From assembly GCA_037445225.1 (NCBI GenBank), contig JBBIKW010000003.1, forward strand, positions 124,001-188,000: a stretch of 64,000 nucleotides of DNA, in the 5' to 3' direction. Both the position numbers and the translations under genes were made by a program. Source of the DNA: M3007 sp037445225. GTDB lineage: Bacteria > Bacteroidota > Bacteroidia > Chitinophagales > Saprospiraceae. Positions within the stretch are counted from its first letter, which is position 1. Each line of letters opens with the position of its first letter. Below are positions 44,805-53,391 of the stretch, piece after piece. The notes under the pieces were generated by a model that saw nothing but the letters and a program-made list of their open reading frames with translations, searched no databases and was not told the origin of the DNA.

Positions 44805-45950
44805 ATGCTTAAATACAACCTCAGCTACTGGGAGCGAGAAACGTTTTTTCGGGATTTCGACGTGGCCATCATCGGCAGCGGGTTAGTAGGCTTGTCCGCT
44901 GCTATCCACCTCAAGCACCAACAACCCAATTTAAACATAGCCGTGTTGGAGCGCGGAGCGCTGCCGGCGGGTGCCAGCACGCGCAATGCAGGCTTTGCTT
45001 GCTACGGCTCAATGACCGAACTCATCGACGACATGGCGCGCTTGTCGGAAGACGAAGTATTCGCCTTAGTAGAAAAGCGCTGGCGAGGACTCTTGCGCTT
45101 GCGACAGCTGGTGGGCGATGTCCACATGGACTTTTGCCCTAGCGGCGGCTTTGAAATCTTTACAGAAGAGGAGGAAGAAACTTTCCGCGAGTGCTGCGAG
45201 CGCATGCCCTATTTCAACCAAATGATCGGAGCTATCACGGGACATCCGCAGCCCTATGTGTTGGCGGATGAGCAGCTGCCGAGCTTTGGTTTCAACAGGG
45301 TAGCGCACCTCATCCTCAACCGTCCTGAAGGGCAATTACACCCGGGAAAAATGATGAGGCGGCTGCTCCACATTGCCACAGAAAGCGGCGTGCGCATTTT
45401 TAACGGCATCGCTGTGGAAAGCGTGGAGGACCAAACCAACGAGGTAGTTATTCAGACAGCGGCCGGGTGGACGCTTCGCGTCCCACGCCTCTTGGTGGCT
45501 GTCAACGGCTTTGCCCGGCAGCTGATGCCCGACATAGAGGTAACGCCCGCTCGCAATCAAGTGCTCATCACTCGGCCCATTCCAGGGTTGAAAGTTCGCG
45601 GCTGCTTTCACTACGACCGCGGCTACTTTTATTTTCGCGACGTCGATGGCCGCATCCTGCTCGGCGGCGGCCGCCACCTCGACCGATCGGGCGAAACTAC
45701 TAGTGAGTTCGGCCCTAACGAGCTCATCCGCAGCGCGCTGGCCCAGCTCCTGCGATCCGTCATTTGTCCCGAGTACCCTGCGGAAATCGACACCTGGTGG
45801 ACCGGCATCTTGGGCCTTGGGCCGTTGAAAAAACCCATCGTCGAGCGCTATTCGCCCAATATCGTTGTCGCTGTCCGCTTAAGCGGCATGGGAGTCGCCC
45901 TGGGTACCTTGGTAGGAGAGGAAGGCGCCGAACTGCTGCTTCGCAGCTAG
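44805..45950 (+). CDS. FAD-dependent oxidoreductase (DadA/glycine oxidase family)
   Basis: This 381-residue flavoprotein has the dinucleotide-binding motif 'IIGSGLVGLSAAIHL' near residue 22 and 'VLERGALPAGASTRNAGFA', as in D-amino-acid dehydrogenase/glycine oxidase-like enzymes. The second FAD motif lies near 'RVPRLLVAVNGFARQ', and the C-terminal 'VRLSGMGVALGTLVGEEGAEL' closes the fold. It should oxidise an amine or imino acid and pass electrons to oxygen or a quinone; the substrate is not readable. It starts 41 bp after the cyclase gene on the same strand. No membrane segment is evident. Confidence 0.88.
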   Translation: MLKYNLSYWERETFFRDFDVAIIGSGLVGLSAAIHLKHQQPNLNIAVLERGALPAGASTRNAGFACYGSMTELIDDMARLSEDEVFALVEKRWRGLLRLRQLVGDVHMDFCPSGGFEIFTEEEEETFRECCERMPYFNQMIGAITGHPQPYVLADEQLPSFGFNRVAHLILNRPEGQLHPGKMMRRLLHIATESGVRIFNGIAVESVEDQTNEVVIQTAAGWTLRVPRLLVAVNGFARQLMPDIEVTPARNQVLITRPIPGLKVRGCFHYDRGYFYFRDVDGRILLGGGRHLDRSGETTSEFGPNELIRSALAQLLRSVICPEYPAEIDTWWTGILGLGPLKKPIVERYSPNIVVAVRLSGMGVALGTLVGEEGAELLLRS

Positions 45951-45959
45951 CAATTACAC

Positions 45960-46364
45960 TCATCGCACTTTTTGCAGCTCCATCGTCTGAATCAGCTCGT
46001 TGGTCGTGGATCGCCATACCTGCCGGTGGCGGCGGTTTTCCACGACGATCCAAGATTTGGCCAAGAAGGTGTTCTCGCTAATGATGGTTACGCTCTGATC
46101 GGTGTTCTTCCAAGCGAAGCGGCGCGTGTTGGGCGTGCGCAGCAAGCGCGTTAAAATGGGCATATCGTTGTCGCCGCTGCCGTTGCGGTAAAAGATAACC
46201 GTACCCACATTGAGTGTTTCCTCGCGCTGCCCAGAGGGGTAGAGAATCTCGTACCGGACAACGTTCCACGTCCCTGTAATGCGCTGCCGCAATTGCTTCT
46301 GCGCGCTGCAGCTCGAAAGAGCAACCATTAGGATGGGGAAAGACAAGCGAAAAAACCAAGACAT
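45960..46364 (-). CDS. Small lipocalin-like lipoprotein
   Basis: This 134-residue protein has a lipoprotein signal, 'FPILMVALSSCSAQ', whose cysteine at about residue 19 would be lipidated. The core 'ITGTWNVVRYEILYPSGQ' opens with the GxW motif of lipocalin-like proteins. It is followed by beta-rich sequence ('VIFYRNGSGDN', 'NTRRFAWKNTDQSVTIIS'). It should sit in a membrane facing the periplasm and perhaps bind a small hydrophobic ligand. It is convergent with the FAD oxidoreductase gene, with 9 bp between stops. Confidence 0.7.
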   Translation of the reverse strand: MSWFFRLSFPILMVALSSCSAQKQLRQRITGTWNVVRYEILYPSGQREETLNVGTVIFYRNGSGDNDMPILTRLLRTPNTRRFAWKNTDQSVTIISENTFLAKSWIVVENRRHRQVWRSTTNELIQTMELQKVR

Positions 46365-46617
46365 GTGCTCCGACTTTTTTGGTTTAATGCCTTAAAGATA
46401 GCGATAAAGATAGGTTATCGGCACATTTTTTTCCAAAAAAGCAGAGCGCGAAACTTTGTTTTGACAACTCGCCGACAAAACGATATTACAGGTGCACAAT
46501 TCGCCTAACTCAGCAAATGCCAGCACTCCGCCGCGTAACTCGATAGCACAGGTGTAAACGGACCACTCCTTAAGTCAGGGGTGAAGCACTTTTCTGGCGA
46601 AAATCGGAGGGAAACAC

Positions 46618-46710
46618 TCAAGGCGTATTTTCTTCCTTGATGGCAGTGGCTACCTTGCGGGCTGTGTAGATGGCAGCCAATAAGAGCATGTAGGAGATGG
46701 TGGCTATCAT
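46618..46710 (-). CDS. Possible 30-residue single-helix membrane peptide
   Basis: The sequence begins MIATISYMLLLAAIYTARK and ends in a charged tail (EENTP). It has one hydrophobic segment (about 3-16) and positive residues after it. I do not know a family. It is short enough to arise by chance, and no ribosome-binding signal settles it. It lies in a 539-bp gap downstream of an OmpA-family gene and past that gene's terminator. Confidence 0.3.
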   Translation of the reverse strand: MIATISYMLLLAAIYTARKVATAIKEENTP

Positions 46711-46830
46711 GGTTAGTGAAAAAAGACTTTGGATTAATTTGCTTGTAAGCGTCGGTCTTGGGTAAAACCAAGGGTATAACGAATACGGGCTGCCGAACGC
46801 TGCCTGAACAATAGTGTTTTTTGCCGAGTA

Positions 46831-46874
46831 AGAAAGGGAGCCTCACCTGAAAGGCGCTTCAGATGAGGCTCCCT
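46831..46874 (-). terminator. Rho-independent terminator after the OmpA-family gene
   Basis: An 11-bp perfect stem pairs 46835-46845 with 46864-46874. The 18-base loop has some internal pairing (CTGAA with TTCAG). On the minus strand it is followed by TTCTTACT, so the T-run is short. Confidence 0.7.
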
Positions 46875-46903
46875 GCAAAACTTAGCTCGGTATATGCAGT
46901 TTT

Positions 46904-48106
46904 TTAATTATTCATCGACAAGATTTTGAACTCTACCCGTTGATTTCGCTTACGCCCCTCTGGAGTCAGGTTCGTGTCTATAGGCTGCGTTTTCCCGTAC
47001 CCTTTGTACTGCACGCGCTCCTTGGGTACCCCTCGGCGGATAAGCCATTCGGCCACTGCTCTGGCCCGGTCGGTAGAAAGCGTGCGCGCAAATTCCTCTG
47101 AAGGGAGATTGTTGGTGTGTCCACCCACTTCGATAACGACATCTGGATTTTCCATTAAGAATTTATAGACCGTCTCCAACGCGGGAATACACTCTTCTTT
47201 TATTTGGTATTTATCGACGTCGAAATAGAGATTGCTCAGCTGGAAGGTAGCGCCCTTTCGCAGAGCACCTCGAGAGATCGGCTCTACACTCGGGGTGGAG
47301 GGAGTAGATACTGTCACTACGGATGGAGTGTTAGGCTTTGATGGCTTGTTGCTGTTTATGGAACCAATAGCCGCTTTCGAGGTATCCTCTCCTTTTTTAA
47401 CCATTACTATTTCGGAAGAAGTGCTGACATCGGGCATGGCCGGCATGTTACACTCGACCTGGCGAATAGGGGAGAGATTGTCGACCAATATGTTTCCGTT
47501 ATAGGGAAAGAGCGTAGGTGTCTTGTAGAAAGCCTCAAGCATTAAATAGGTGTGATTGCTTTTTTTGGGATGCAAGCGGAAGGTGTAAGTGAGCCAGCGA
47601 GTGGTAGTGATGACGTTTGTTTCGTATAGCAGTTCGTTTTTGGCACAGTAGCTATTGCCTCCCCAAATGCGCAACACCACGGGTGTAGCGTAGTTCACTT
47701 GTTGCCCGGTGGTGCGGCTTAGGCTGATATAGAGTTCCGAGCGGCACAAGTCGGCTGAGAACTCATAGCATTCATTGGCCTCCAAAGGGCGAGCCAATCG
47801 CTGTCCGACAGCCTCTGTCGTTTCGTTGTCGCGCACCACTAATCCCAAGTAAGTGCGGCCGTGCTTAGGCAACTTAGTTACTTCGAAATAACCCGGTTGC
47901 ACATCGGGCGGCGTCTCGTCTGGAGCTCCGCAGTTATACCAACCGCGCGGTGCTCGACAACAAAAGGTGGAGTCTTCCTCAAAAGAAGGGTTACTGAAGG
48001 GAATTTCTTTTTGGGCAGACGACCCATAGGGAAACGTCCCTACAGCAGCCAGTACCCCTATCATTGAAACTGCAGCCTGTCTCATACGCATGTCGATGTC
48101 GCTCAT
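46904..48106 (-). CDS. OmpA-family outer-membrane/peptidoglycan-binding protein
   Basis: This 400-residue exported protein has a signal peptide near residues 8-31 (MIGVLAAVGTFPYGSSAQ). The N-terminal half (about 35-225) is a beta-rich, carbohydrate-binding-like module with several cysteines ('FSNPSFEEDSTFCCRAPRG', 'LARPLEANECYEFSADLC'). A flexible Ser/Thr/Pro linker follows. The C-terminal OmpA domain (about 285-395) has 'LSNLYFDVDKYQIKEE' and the peptidoglycan-binding 'TLSTDRARAVAEWLIRRGV' and 'YGKTQPIDTNLTPEGRKRN'. It should anchor the outer membrane or a surface module to the wall. The ligand of the N-terminal module is unknown. Confidence 0.88.
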   Translation of the reverse strand: MSDIDMRMRQAAVSMIGVLAAVGTFPYGSSAQKEIPFSNPSFEEDSTFCCRAPRGWYNCGAPDETPPDVQPGYFEVTKLPKHGRTYLGLVVRDNETTEAVGQRLARPLEANECYEFSADLCRSELYISLSRTTGQQVNYATPVVLRIWGGNSYCAKNELLYETNVITTTRWLTYTFRLHPKKSNHTYLMLEAFYKTPTLFPYNGNILVDNLSPIRQVECNMPAMPDVSTSSEIVMVKKGEDTSKAAIGSINSNKPSKPNTPSVVTVSTPSTPSVEPISRGALRKGATFQLSNLYFDVDKYQIKEECIPALETVYKFLMENPDVVIEVGGHTNNLPSEEFARTLSTDRARAVAEWLIRRGVPKERVQYKGYGKTQPIDTNLTPEGRKRNQRVEFKILSMNN

Positions 48107-48259
48107 TTTTTCGGAAAGAGGAAAAAACTATGCCGAAAGCGCTCGGCACTCTCGTCCTGCATGAACGCTACGCCTCTCCGATTTATGATGCTTAGGTCTG
48201 TAACATTACTCGAAGCGTCGCCTATGCAGCATTTTTTAGGGCGCAGCCCACCGCAGCAC

Positions 48260-49492
48260 TCATTTGAAAGCATCAAAGCCGGTGATATCTTGGCCTGTAA
48301 TGAGCAAGTGGATGTCGTGCGTACCCTCGTAAGTGAGCACCGTTTCCAAATTCATCATGTGGCGCATGATGGGATACTCGTTGGTGATACCCATGCCGCC
48401 GTGAATTTGTCGGGCCTCTCGAGCCACCTCTAACGCCATAAGCACGTTATTGCGCTTAGCCATAGACACTTGGGCAGGCGTCGCCTTGCCGGCATTGGCC
48501 AAAACGCCTAAGCGCCAAGCGAGCAATTGGGCTTTGGTGATCTCCGTAATCATCTCGGCCAATTTCTTTTGGGTGAGCTGGAAGGCGCCAATGGGCTTTC
48601 CAAACTGTATGCGCTCCTTAGAGTAACGCAAGGCCGAGTCGTAGCAATCCAAAGCCGCACCAATGGCCCCCCAAGCAATGCCGTAACGCGCTTTCGTCAG
48701 GCAACTGAGCGGGCCGCGCATACCCACCACACCGGGCAAGACGTTTTTCTTAGGCACGCGGACATCCTCAAAAACCAGTTCTCCGGTGATGCTGGCCCGC
48801 AAAGACCACTTCCCATGAATTTCCGGCGTAGAAAAGCCCTTCATGCCGCGCTCCACGATGAGTCCGATGACTTTGCCGTCTTCGCGTTTGGCCCACACCA
48901 CGGCAATATCGGCCACCGGCGAGTTGGTTATCCACATCTTAGATCCGTTCAAAATGTAGGCATCCCCATCGTCACGCACGTACGTGACCATACCCGAGGG
49001 ATTGGATCCGTGATCGGGCTCGGTCAAACCGAAACAGCCAATCAGCTCGCCAGAGGCCAGCTTGGGAAGATAGTAGCGGCGCTGCTCCTCGGAGCCGTAC
49101 TTATAGATAGGATACATCACCAGCGAGCCTTGAACAGAGGCCATAGAGCGCACTCCAGAGTCGCCTCGCTCCAGCTCTTGCATAATTACCCCATAGGCAA
49201 TCTCGTCCATACCCCCTCCTCCATATTCAGTGGGTATGGTAGGGCCGAAGGCACCAATTTCAGCAAGTCCCTTAAATAAATGTGTAGGGCATTCGGCCCG
49301 ATTGGCATAGTCTTCTATGATAGGGCTTACCTCTGACTTTACCCATTCGCGCACCGCCTCGCGGGCAAGAAGATGCTCTGGCGAGAGCAATTCATCCACA
49401 GCATAATAGTCGTGGTGTTGGTAGCGATCTTCACGAGCAGAGCGCTTAGCAGGGGCGCTCGCACCATTTCCTGATGTCATATCGATAATCAT
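48260..49492 (-). CDS. Acyl-CoA dehydrogenase, glutaryl-CoA dehydrogenase type
   Basis: This 410-residue FAD enzyme removes two hydrogens from acyl-CoA; glutaryl-CoA dehydrogenases also decarboxylate to crotonyl-CoA. 'GCFGLTEPDHGSNPSGM' is the substrate/FAD signature. Near the C-terminus 'LETVLTYEGTHDIHLLITG' holds the catalytic glutamate in the position used by the glutaryl-CoA subfamily. 'QIHGGMGITNEYPIMRH' is also typical. It probably takes part in lysine or tryptophan breakdown. A TACCTTTG element lies at 49520-49527. Relatives of other acyl-CoA specificity cannot be fully excluded. Confidence 0.9.
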   Translation of the reverse strand: MIIDMTSGNGASAPAKRSAREDRYQHHDYYAVDELLSPEHLLAREAVREWVKSEVSPIIEDYANRAECPTHLFKGLAEIGAFGPTIPTEYGGGGMDEIAYGVIMQELERGDSGVRSMASVQGSLVMYPIYKYGSEEQRRYYLPKLASGELIGCFGLTEPDHGSNPSGMVTYVRDDGDAYILNGSKMWITNSPVADIAVVWAKREDGKVIGLIVERGMKGFSTPEIHGKWSLRASITGELVFEDVRVPKKNVLPGVVGMRGPLSCLTKARYGIAWGAIGAALDCYDSALRYSKERIQFGKPIGAFQLTQKKLAEMITEITKAQLLAWRLGVLANAGKATPAQVSMAKRNNVLMALEVAREARQIHGGMGITNEYPIMRHMMNLETVLTYEGTHDIHLLITGQDITGFDAFK

Positions 49493-49519
49493 TTAGGAAG
49501 CATTGCATTTTTTCCTGGC

Positions 49520-49527
49520 AAAGGTAA
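49520..49527 (-). promoter_or_regulatory. Bacteroidota -7 promoter element for the acyl-CoA dehydrogenase gene
   Basis: The minus strand reads TACCTTTG followed by CC, 28 bp upstream of the start. No -33 TTG is seen at normal spacing. Confidence 0.45.
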
Positions 49528-49578
49528 TCGTTGCGCTGCTGCCGGTAGCGGTCACTTTTTAAGAAACAAGCCCGCTCT

Positions 49579-50151
49579 TTACCGATACAGTCGGCTTCCC
49601 TCTAAGTATTCCAGCACCGCATCGGGTACCAGATACCGCACTGACTTTCCCGTGCGCAAGCATTCCCGGATATACGTGGAGGAGATGTCGAGCAGCGGCG
49701 CGGCACAAATACGCACGCGCGGGTGTTGCGCTATCGGGCCTAACTCTACCGACGGGCGCCGATAGACGTAGATATCGCAGCGCTCGAGCAACACCTCGTA
49801 GTTTTTCCACAGGTGCAAGGTGGCCAAATTGTCACCTCCCATGATTAAAGCAAAGTCCCGATCCGGATATTTCTCCCACAGATAAGTCAGTGTATCCACG
49901 GTGTAGGAGGGGCGAGGCAAACCAAATTCCACAGCGGAAGCCTCTAACAGCGGATTATCGCCAATGCCCAAACGGACCAAATGCAAGCGATCGTAGTCGC
50001 GCGCCAAAGACGCTTTGACCTTCAACGGATTATGCGGACTAACTACCAACCACACCTTATTTAGATCAGTCTGAGTGGCCATGTAATTGGCAATGATCAA
50101 ATGGCCAATATGGATCGGATTGAAAGAGCCAAAAAAAAGGCCTATCTTCAT
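49579..50151 (-). CDS. nadD: Nicotinate-nucleotide adenylyltransferase
   Basis: This 190-residue enzyme makes nicotinate adenine dinucleotide from NaMN and ATP in NAD synthesis. The nucleotide-binding motif is 'GLFFGSFNPIHIGHLIIA' at residues 4-21, with the (H/T)xGH signature. 'LLDISSTYIRECL' is the C-terminal ISSTxxR motif. The length is normal. It lies 5 bp after rbfA, so the two share a transcript. Confidence 0.95.
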   Translation of the reverse strand: MKIGLFFGSFNPIHIGHLIIANYMATQTDLNKVWLVVSPHNPLKVKASLARDYDRLHLVRLGIGDNPLLEASAVEFGLPRPSYTVDTLTYLWEKYPDRDFALIMGGDNLATLHLWKNYEVLLERCDIYVYRRPSVELGPIAQHPRVRICAAPLLDISSTYIRECLRTGKSVRYLVPDAVLEYLEGSRLYR

Positions 50152-50156
50152 CGCAC

Positions 50157-50531
50157 CTACGAAGACTTTATCTCGTTGTCTTCTCGTTGAATGCGGTCAA
50201 GCAGCGCCTCTACGCGGTACATTTCGTCTACGGTATCGTCTAAGAAAAAAACCAGCTGAGGTACGCGGCGCAAGCTTTTCCCTATGCGGCTGCCCAATAC
50301 ATGGCGCAAGCGAGCCGTATGCTCCTCCAGCTCCAAGATGACTTCCTGTTTGTTTTCCACTCCATACACGCTGATATACACCTTCGCTACCAGCAGATCG
50401 GGAGTCATCTTTACCTCAGTCACCGTAACTAATTTGTCTCGACCGTAAATCAGACTTCCCTCTTCCATGAGGATCATGCTGAAATGCCGCCGAATGAGTT
50501 CGCCCACTTGTTTCTGCCTTTTCGATTCCAT
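50157..50531 (-). CDS. rbfA: 30S ribosome-binding factor A
   Basis: This 124-residue KH-fold protein helps mature the 5' end of 16S rRNA in the 30S subunit. 'MESKRQKQVGELIRRHFSMI', 'LVTVTEVKMTPDLLVAKVYI' and 'RIGKSLRRVPQLVFFLDDT' match the family. It is the first gene of a two-gene unit with nadD. Confidence 0.94.
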   Translation of the reverse strand: MESKRQKQVGELIRRHFSMILMEEGSLIYGRDKLVTVTEVKMTPDLLVAKVYISVYGVENKQEVILELEEHTARLRHVLGSRIGKSLRRVPQLVFFLDDTVDEMYRVEALLDRIQREDNEIKSS

Positions 50532-50777
50532 AGCTTACCGATTTTGCGCCCTGTTTACAGAGCAACCTACCCATAAGTTACCCGGACAAAGATCACTTCT
50601 TGCTGCAGCAATCCGCATTCTTTGGCAACAAAAAAATATCTTTTCTACGCTATCCGAAACCAGGTAAATAGTATCTTTGTTCATATAAACAGCATCCTGC
50701 AGACAAAAAACCTATTAATCAAATGTTGGGTATGTAGTTGTTCTCGACGAGGAATTCCAAATTTTTTTCATTCTTCG

Positions 50778-50808
50778 TTGTTCCATGTAGAGAAACCCGG
50801 TATCTTTG
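50778..50808 (+). promoter_or_regulatory. Bacteroidota promoter for tRNA-Lys (TTG-N20-TATCTTTG)
   Basis: A -33 TTG at 50778-50780 and a -7 TATCTTTG at 50801-50808 are exactly 20 bp apart. Transcription should start near 50815, about ten bases before the tRNA. Confidence 0.78.
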
Positions 50809-50824
50809 CGCTCGCTTTTACTAC

Positions 50825-50897
50825 GATCCCGTAGCTCAGTCGGTAGAGCACTTGACTTTTAATCAAGTGGTCATGGGTTCGAGTCCCATCGGGATCA
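50825..50897 (+). tRNA. tRNA-Lys (anticodon TTT)
   Basis: The 73-base cloverleaf folds fully: acceptor GATCCCG pairs with CGGGATC, D-stem GCTC/GAGC, anticodon stem CTTGA/TCAAG with loop CTTTTAA (anticodon TTT, Lys), and T-stem ATGGG/CCCAT with loop TTCGAGT. The discriminator base is A. CCA is not encoded and must be added after transcription. Its own promoter lies upstream and a terminator downstream, so it is transcribed alone. Confidence 0.97.
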
Positions 50898-50904
50898 CGT
50901 CCTG

Positions 50905-50934
50905 AAGCCTCGGCACAACGCCGGGGCTTTTTTT
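50905..50934 (+). terminator. Rho-independent terminator after tRNA-Lys
   Basis: A 10-bp stem (50905-50914 with 50920-50929, one G-T wobble) and a 5-base loop are followed by a run of T. It lies 7 bases after the tRNA. Confidence 0.88.
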
Positions 50935-51077
50935 ATGTCGATAATATCTCTTGAAAACGATAAAACTGAAATTTTTCAAAAAGGACGCAACTGTAAAAAT
51001 AAATCTTACTTTTGACCCAAAACGAAACAGTGCTCTTCGAAGTTTGCTATTTTTTTAAAACAAATCAATCGATCCTT

Positions 51078-51512
51078 ATGCCTTTAGATCAACTTTTCTC
51101 CGGCGCCAACTTCGCGAGCACTGTTCAGAGCTATTGCAATGCCATAGGCTGGAAGGTAGCCGAACTAAGCAGCCAAAACGCGGTGCTGCGCTTTAACATG
51201 GACTCTGGTCGCCAGCAAATGCTGTTTATTATTCGCTACGATACAACGCTGGAGTTTTCCGTGCCCAGCCTCGCCGCCTTCGACTCGGAACAAAACATCC
51301 CTCATCTCTTGTCGACGCTGTTACTCCAGCGCAACGCCGAGCGAAAAGTGGGTTTCTGGTGTTTGGAAAAGATCAAAGGAAAACACGTTTTCTCCTGTAT
51401 GCACAACGCCGAAATTCGGCTGCTCGACCAAGGCTATTTTAAAACCGTTGTAGAAAGCTTAGTCTTGGAGTGCGACCATTTTGAAGATATACTGATCCGA
51501 ATGATGAGGTAA
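51078..51512 (+). CDS. Hypothetical protein, YbjN-like fold
   Basis: This 144-residue cytoplasmic protein has no signal or membrane helix. The start ATG at 51078 (MPLDQLFSG) is preferred over the TTG at 51012. The pattern of 'WKVAELSSQNAVLRFNMD', 'QQMLFIIRYDTTLEFSVPS', 'LLSTLLLQRNAERKVGFW' and a short C-terminal helix resembles YbjN or type III chaperone-like small domains, so binding to a protein partner is plausible. The family call is weak. truA follows 60 bp later. A TACTTTTG sequence (51007-51014) may be its -7 element. Confidence 0.6.
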   Translation: MPLDQLFSGANFASTVQSYCNAIGWKVAELSSQNAVLRFNMDSGRQQMLFIIRYDTTLEFSVPSLAAFDSEQNIPHLLSTLLLQRNAERKVGFWCLEKIKGKHVFSCMHNAEIRLLDQGYFKTVVESLVLECDHFEDILIRMMR

Positions 51513-51572
51513 GGGCTGCGAATTTTTCGCGCATCTTTGCCGCAACAAGCTCCTGCTGGAAGAGGATAGCGC

Positions 51573-52322
51573 ATGCGTTACTTCATCACGTTAGCCTATC
51601 GAGGGACGCGGTATGCGGGTTGGCAAAGCCAGGCCAATGCCTTGAGCGTTCAGGATGTGTTGGAAAAAGCACTGACGACCTTGCTGCGCCAACCCATTGG
51701 TTTAGTGGGCTGCGGACGCACCGATGCCGGCGTACATGCTCGCTATTACGTAGCACACTTCGACGCAGAAGGAGCCCTGCCCGAGACTTTTCTGGCCAAT
51801 ATGAACGGCATGCTGCCGGAAGATATCGCCGTGTATTCCGCCAAGGCCATGCCTTCCGAAGCACATGCGCGCTACGACGCTATCGAGCGGCACTATCAAT
51901 ACTACATCTCGCTGCGCAAAAACCCTTTTGATCAAGAGACCAGTTGGTTTTTGCCGAAGGCCACCTCCTATCCGCTCGACATCCTCCAGACTACAGCAGA
52001 CCTACTGTTGCAGTACGATAGCTTTCTTCCCTTTTGTAAAGTTGACGGCGGCAATACGCACTACCGATGCCGTCTGTTTTTGGCGCAATGGCAGCTGATC
52101 CCTGAGGAAGGGCAGCTCGTCTTCCACATCGCCGCCAACCGCTTTTTGCGCGGCATGGTGCGCCTCATTGTGGGCACTTCCCTGGCCGTTGCGCGAGGAG
52201 CGCTGTCGCTTGATGCCGTGCGCACAGCGTTAGAGAAGCAACAGCCGCTGGGCAAAAGCTTTAGTGTACCGGCACACGGCTTAGCCCTTACCGACGTGCG
52301 CTATCCCTATCCGATCGTTTGA
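51573..52322 (+). CDS. truA: tRNA pseudouridine(38-40) synthase
   Basis: This 249-residue enzyme makes pseudouridine at tRNA positions 38-40. The N-terminal 'YFITLAYRGTRYAGWQSQ' and the catalytic loop 'GCGRTDAGVHARYYVAHF', whose Asp is the nucleophile, are clear. 'HIAANRFLRGMVRLIVGT' lies near the C-terminus. All conserved parts are present. The length is normal for the family. Confidence 0.96.
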   Translation: MRYFITLAYRGTRYAGWQSQANALSVQDVLEKALTTLLRQPIGLVGCGRTDAGVHARYYVAHFDAEGALPETFLANMNGMLPEDIAVYSAKAMPSEAHARYDAIERHYQYYISLRKNPFDQETSWFLPKATSYPLDILQTTADLLLQYDSFLPFCKVDGGNTHYRCRLFLAQWQLIPEEGQLVFHIAANRFLRGMVRLIVGTSLAVARGALSLDAVRTALEKQQPLGKSFSVPAHGLALTDVRYPYPIV

Positions 52323-52395
52323 CATCTCTCAGCCAGAGACCTGATGGCCATCATCTGTAAGCCAAAGAAGTGTTCGACATCTTTGCCTATCGAAG

Positions 52396-53256
52396 ATGCG
52401 TATGAAAAAAATTCTCGTTCCAACCGATTTTTCCGCTAACGCGCGACAGGCAGCGGAAGTGGCGATATACCTCGCGCAAAAAGCAAAGGCCAGCGTAATG
52501 CTGCTGCACGTCAATACAGCCGTGGCTTATACGCCACCGCTACCGGACTATAGTGTCCCACAAGCCTTTGATTTAGAGGCCTATCACGAGAACGCTGCGG
52601 CAGCGCTTCACGCACTGAAGCAAGCCCTATCCTCTCAAGCAGGAACAGAGGCCGTGCCTTTTGAAAGTGCGGTGGAAGAGGGCTTTTTACACAGCGCCAT
52701 ACGCCGCATGGTGGAGGCAGAAGCGATAGATTTAGTGGTGATGGGGACAAAAGGCGCTACGGGAGCCGTAGAGTTTTTCTTAGGCTCTAACACAGAAAAG
52801 GTGATTCGAACAGCGCCCTGTCCGGTCTTAGCGGTACCTCAAAGTACACGCCTATTTCACCTACAGAGCGCCGTCGTGCCTACCACGCTGCGCCCCGAGC
52901 AACTACACGCCCTACAAGAGGTAGGGCGGTGGCAAGCCCTCTTCTCCTTCGACGTATACCTGCTGTACTTAAACGACCCACTCGGCTTAGGCAGCAACCG
53001 CGCCGTAAAAAGCAAGGCAGAAGAAATGGCTGAGGCAGCAGAGTTGAAAAATTATTCGGTGCTTATCGGCGGAAACACGTTCAATGAAGAGCAAGCCATC
53101 TTGCAAGTGGCCCGCGAGCACCACGCCGACCTAATTGCGTTAGGCACGCATCAACGGCAAGGGCTGTCTCACTTGCTGTTTGGCAGCCTCACCGAGGATA
53201 TGGCCAACCACTCGGATATACCCGTACTGGGCATTCCACTGAGGTCGAGAAAATAG
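52396..53256 (+). CDS. Universal stress protein, tandem UspA domains
   Basis: This 286-residue cytoplasmic protein has two Usp domains (about 1-150 and 155-285). The first has a complete ATP-binding loop, 'MGTKGATGAVEFFLGSNTE' (GxxGx9GS). The second, 'LGTHQRQGLSHLLFGSLTE', lacks the second glycine position of the canonical loop and may bind nucleotide poorly. A second ATG (52402) gives MKKILVPTDFS, the usual family start. A strong terminator follows. The role in stress tolerance is by family only. Confidence 0.93.
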   Translation: MRMKKILVPTDFSANARQAAEVAIYLAQKAKASVMLLHVNTAVAYTPPLPDYSVPQAFDLEAYHENAAAALHALKQALSSQAGTEAVPFESAVEEGFLHSAIRRMVEAEAIDLVVMGTKGATGAVEFFLGSNTEKVIRTAPCPVLAVPQSTRLFHLQSAVVPTTLRPEQLHALQEVGRWQALFSFDVYLLYLNDPLGLGSNRAVKSKAEEMAEAAELKNYSVLIGGNTFNEEQAILQVAREHHADLIALGTHQRQGLSHLLFGSLTEDMANHSDIPVLGIPLRSRK

Positions 53257-53284
53257 ACAGGACATGACAGGGTAGTTTTCCATG

Positions 53285-53320
53285 TGGCGGCCCGCTGAAA
53301 GAGGTGGGCCGTCACTTTTT
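53285..53320 (+). terminator. Rho-independent terminator after the universal stress protein gene
   Basis: An 11-bp stem (53285-53295 with 53304-53314, two G-T wobbles) and an 8-base loop are followed by CTTTTT. Confidence 0.82.
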
Positions 53321-53375
53321 AACGGGCGATAAACCTCGACCGATGGGTGCAGGGCAAGTCAAAGGCAGAGCAGCG

Positions 53376-53383
53376 TATCTTTG
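53376..53383 (+). promoter_or_regulatory. Candidate -7 element just before recR
   Basis: The bases read TATCTTTG followed by CC. The recR ATG begins 9 bases after it, so transcription from this element would start at or next to the ATG. No TTG is seen 20 bp upstream. Confidence 0.4.
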
Positions 53384-53391
53384 CCACGCGT

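Larger units (their letters stand above)
46365..46903. other. Intergenic region with one possible small ORF and a terminator
   Basis: This 539-bp region lies between the small lipoprotein gene and the OmpA-family gene, both on the minus strand. It contains the terminator at 46831-46874 and a possible 30-residue membrane peptide (46618-46710). A longer minus-strand frame over 46505-46846 has unlikely composition and is not called. No RNA gene was recognised. Confidence 0.4.

Noticed and set aside
46505..46846. Minus-strand frame of 113 codons upstream of the small lipoprotein gene
   Set aside because: It is rich in His, Ser and Cys, has no family match, and covers other structures such as the terminator.
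50672..50679. Extra TATCTTTG sequence upstream of tRNA-Lys, maybe a promoter of a small RNA
   Set aside because: There is no -33 element and no terminator or structured RNA before the tRNA promoter, so no ncRNA can be supported.
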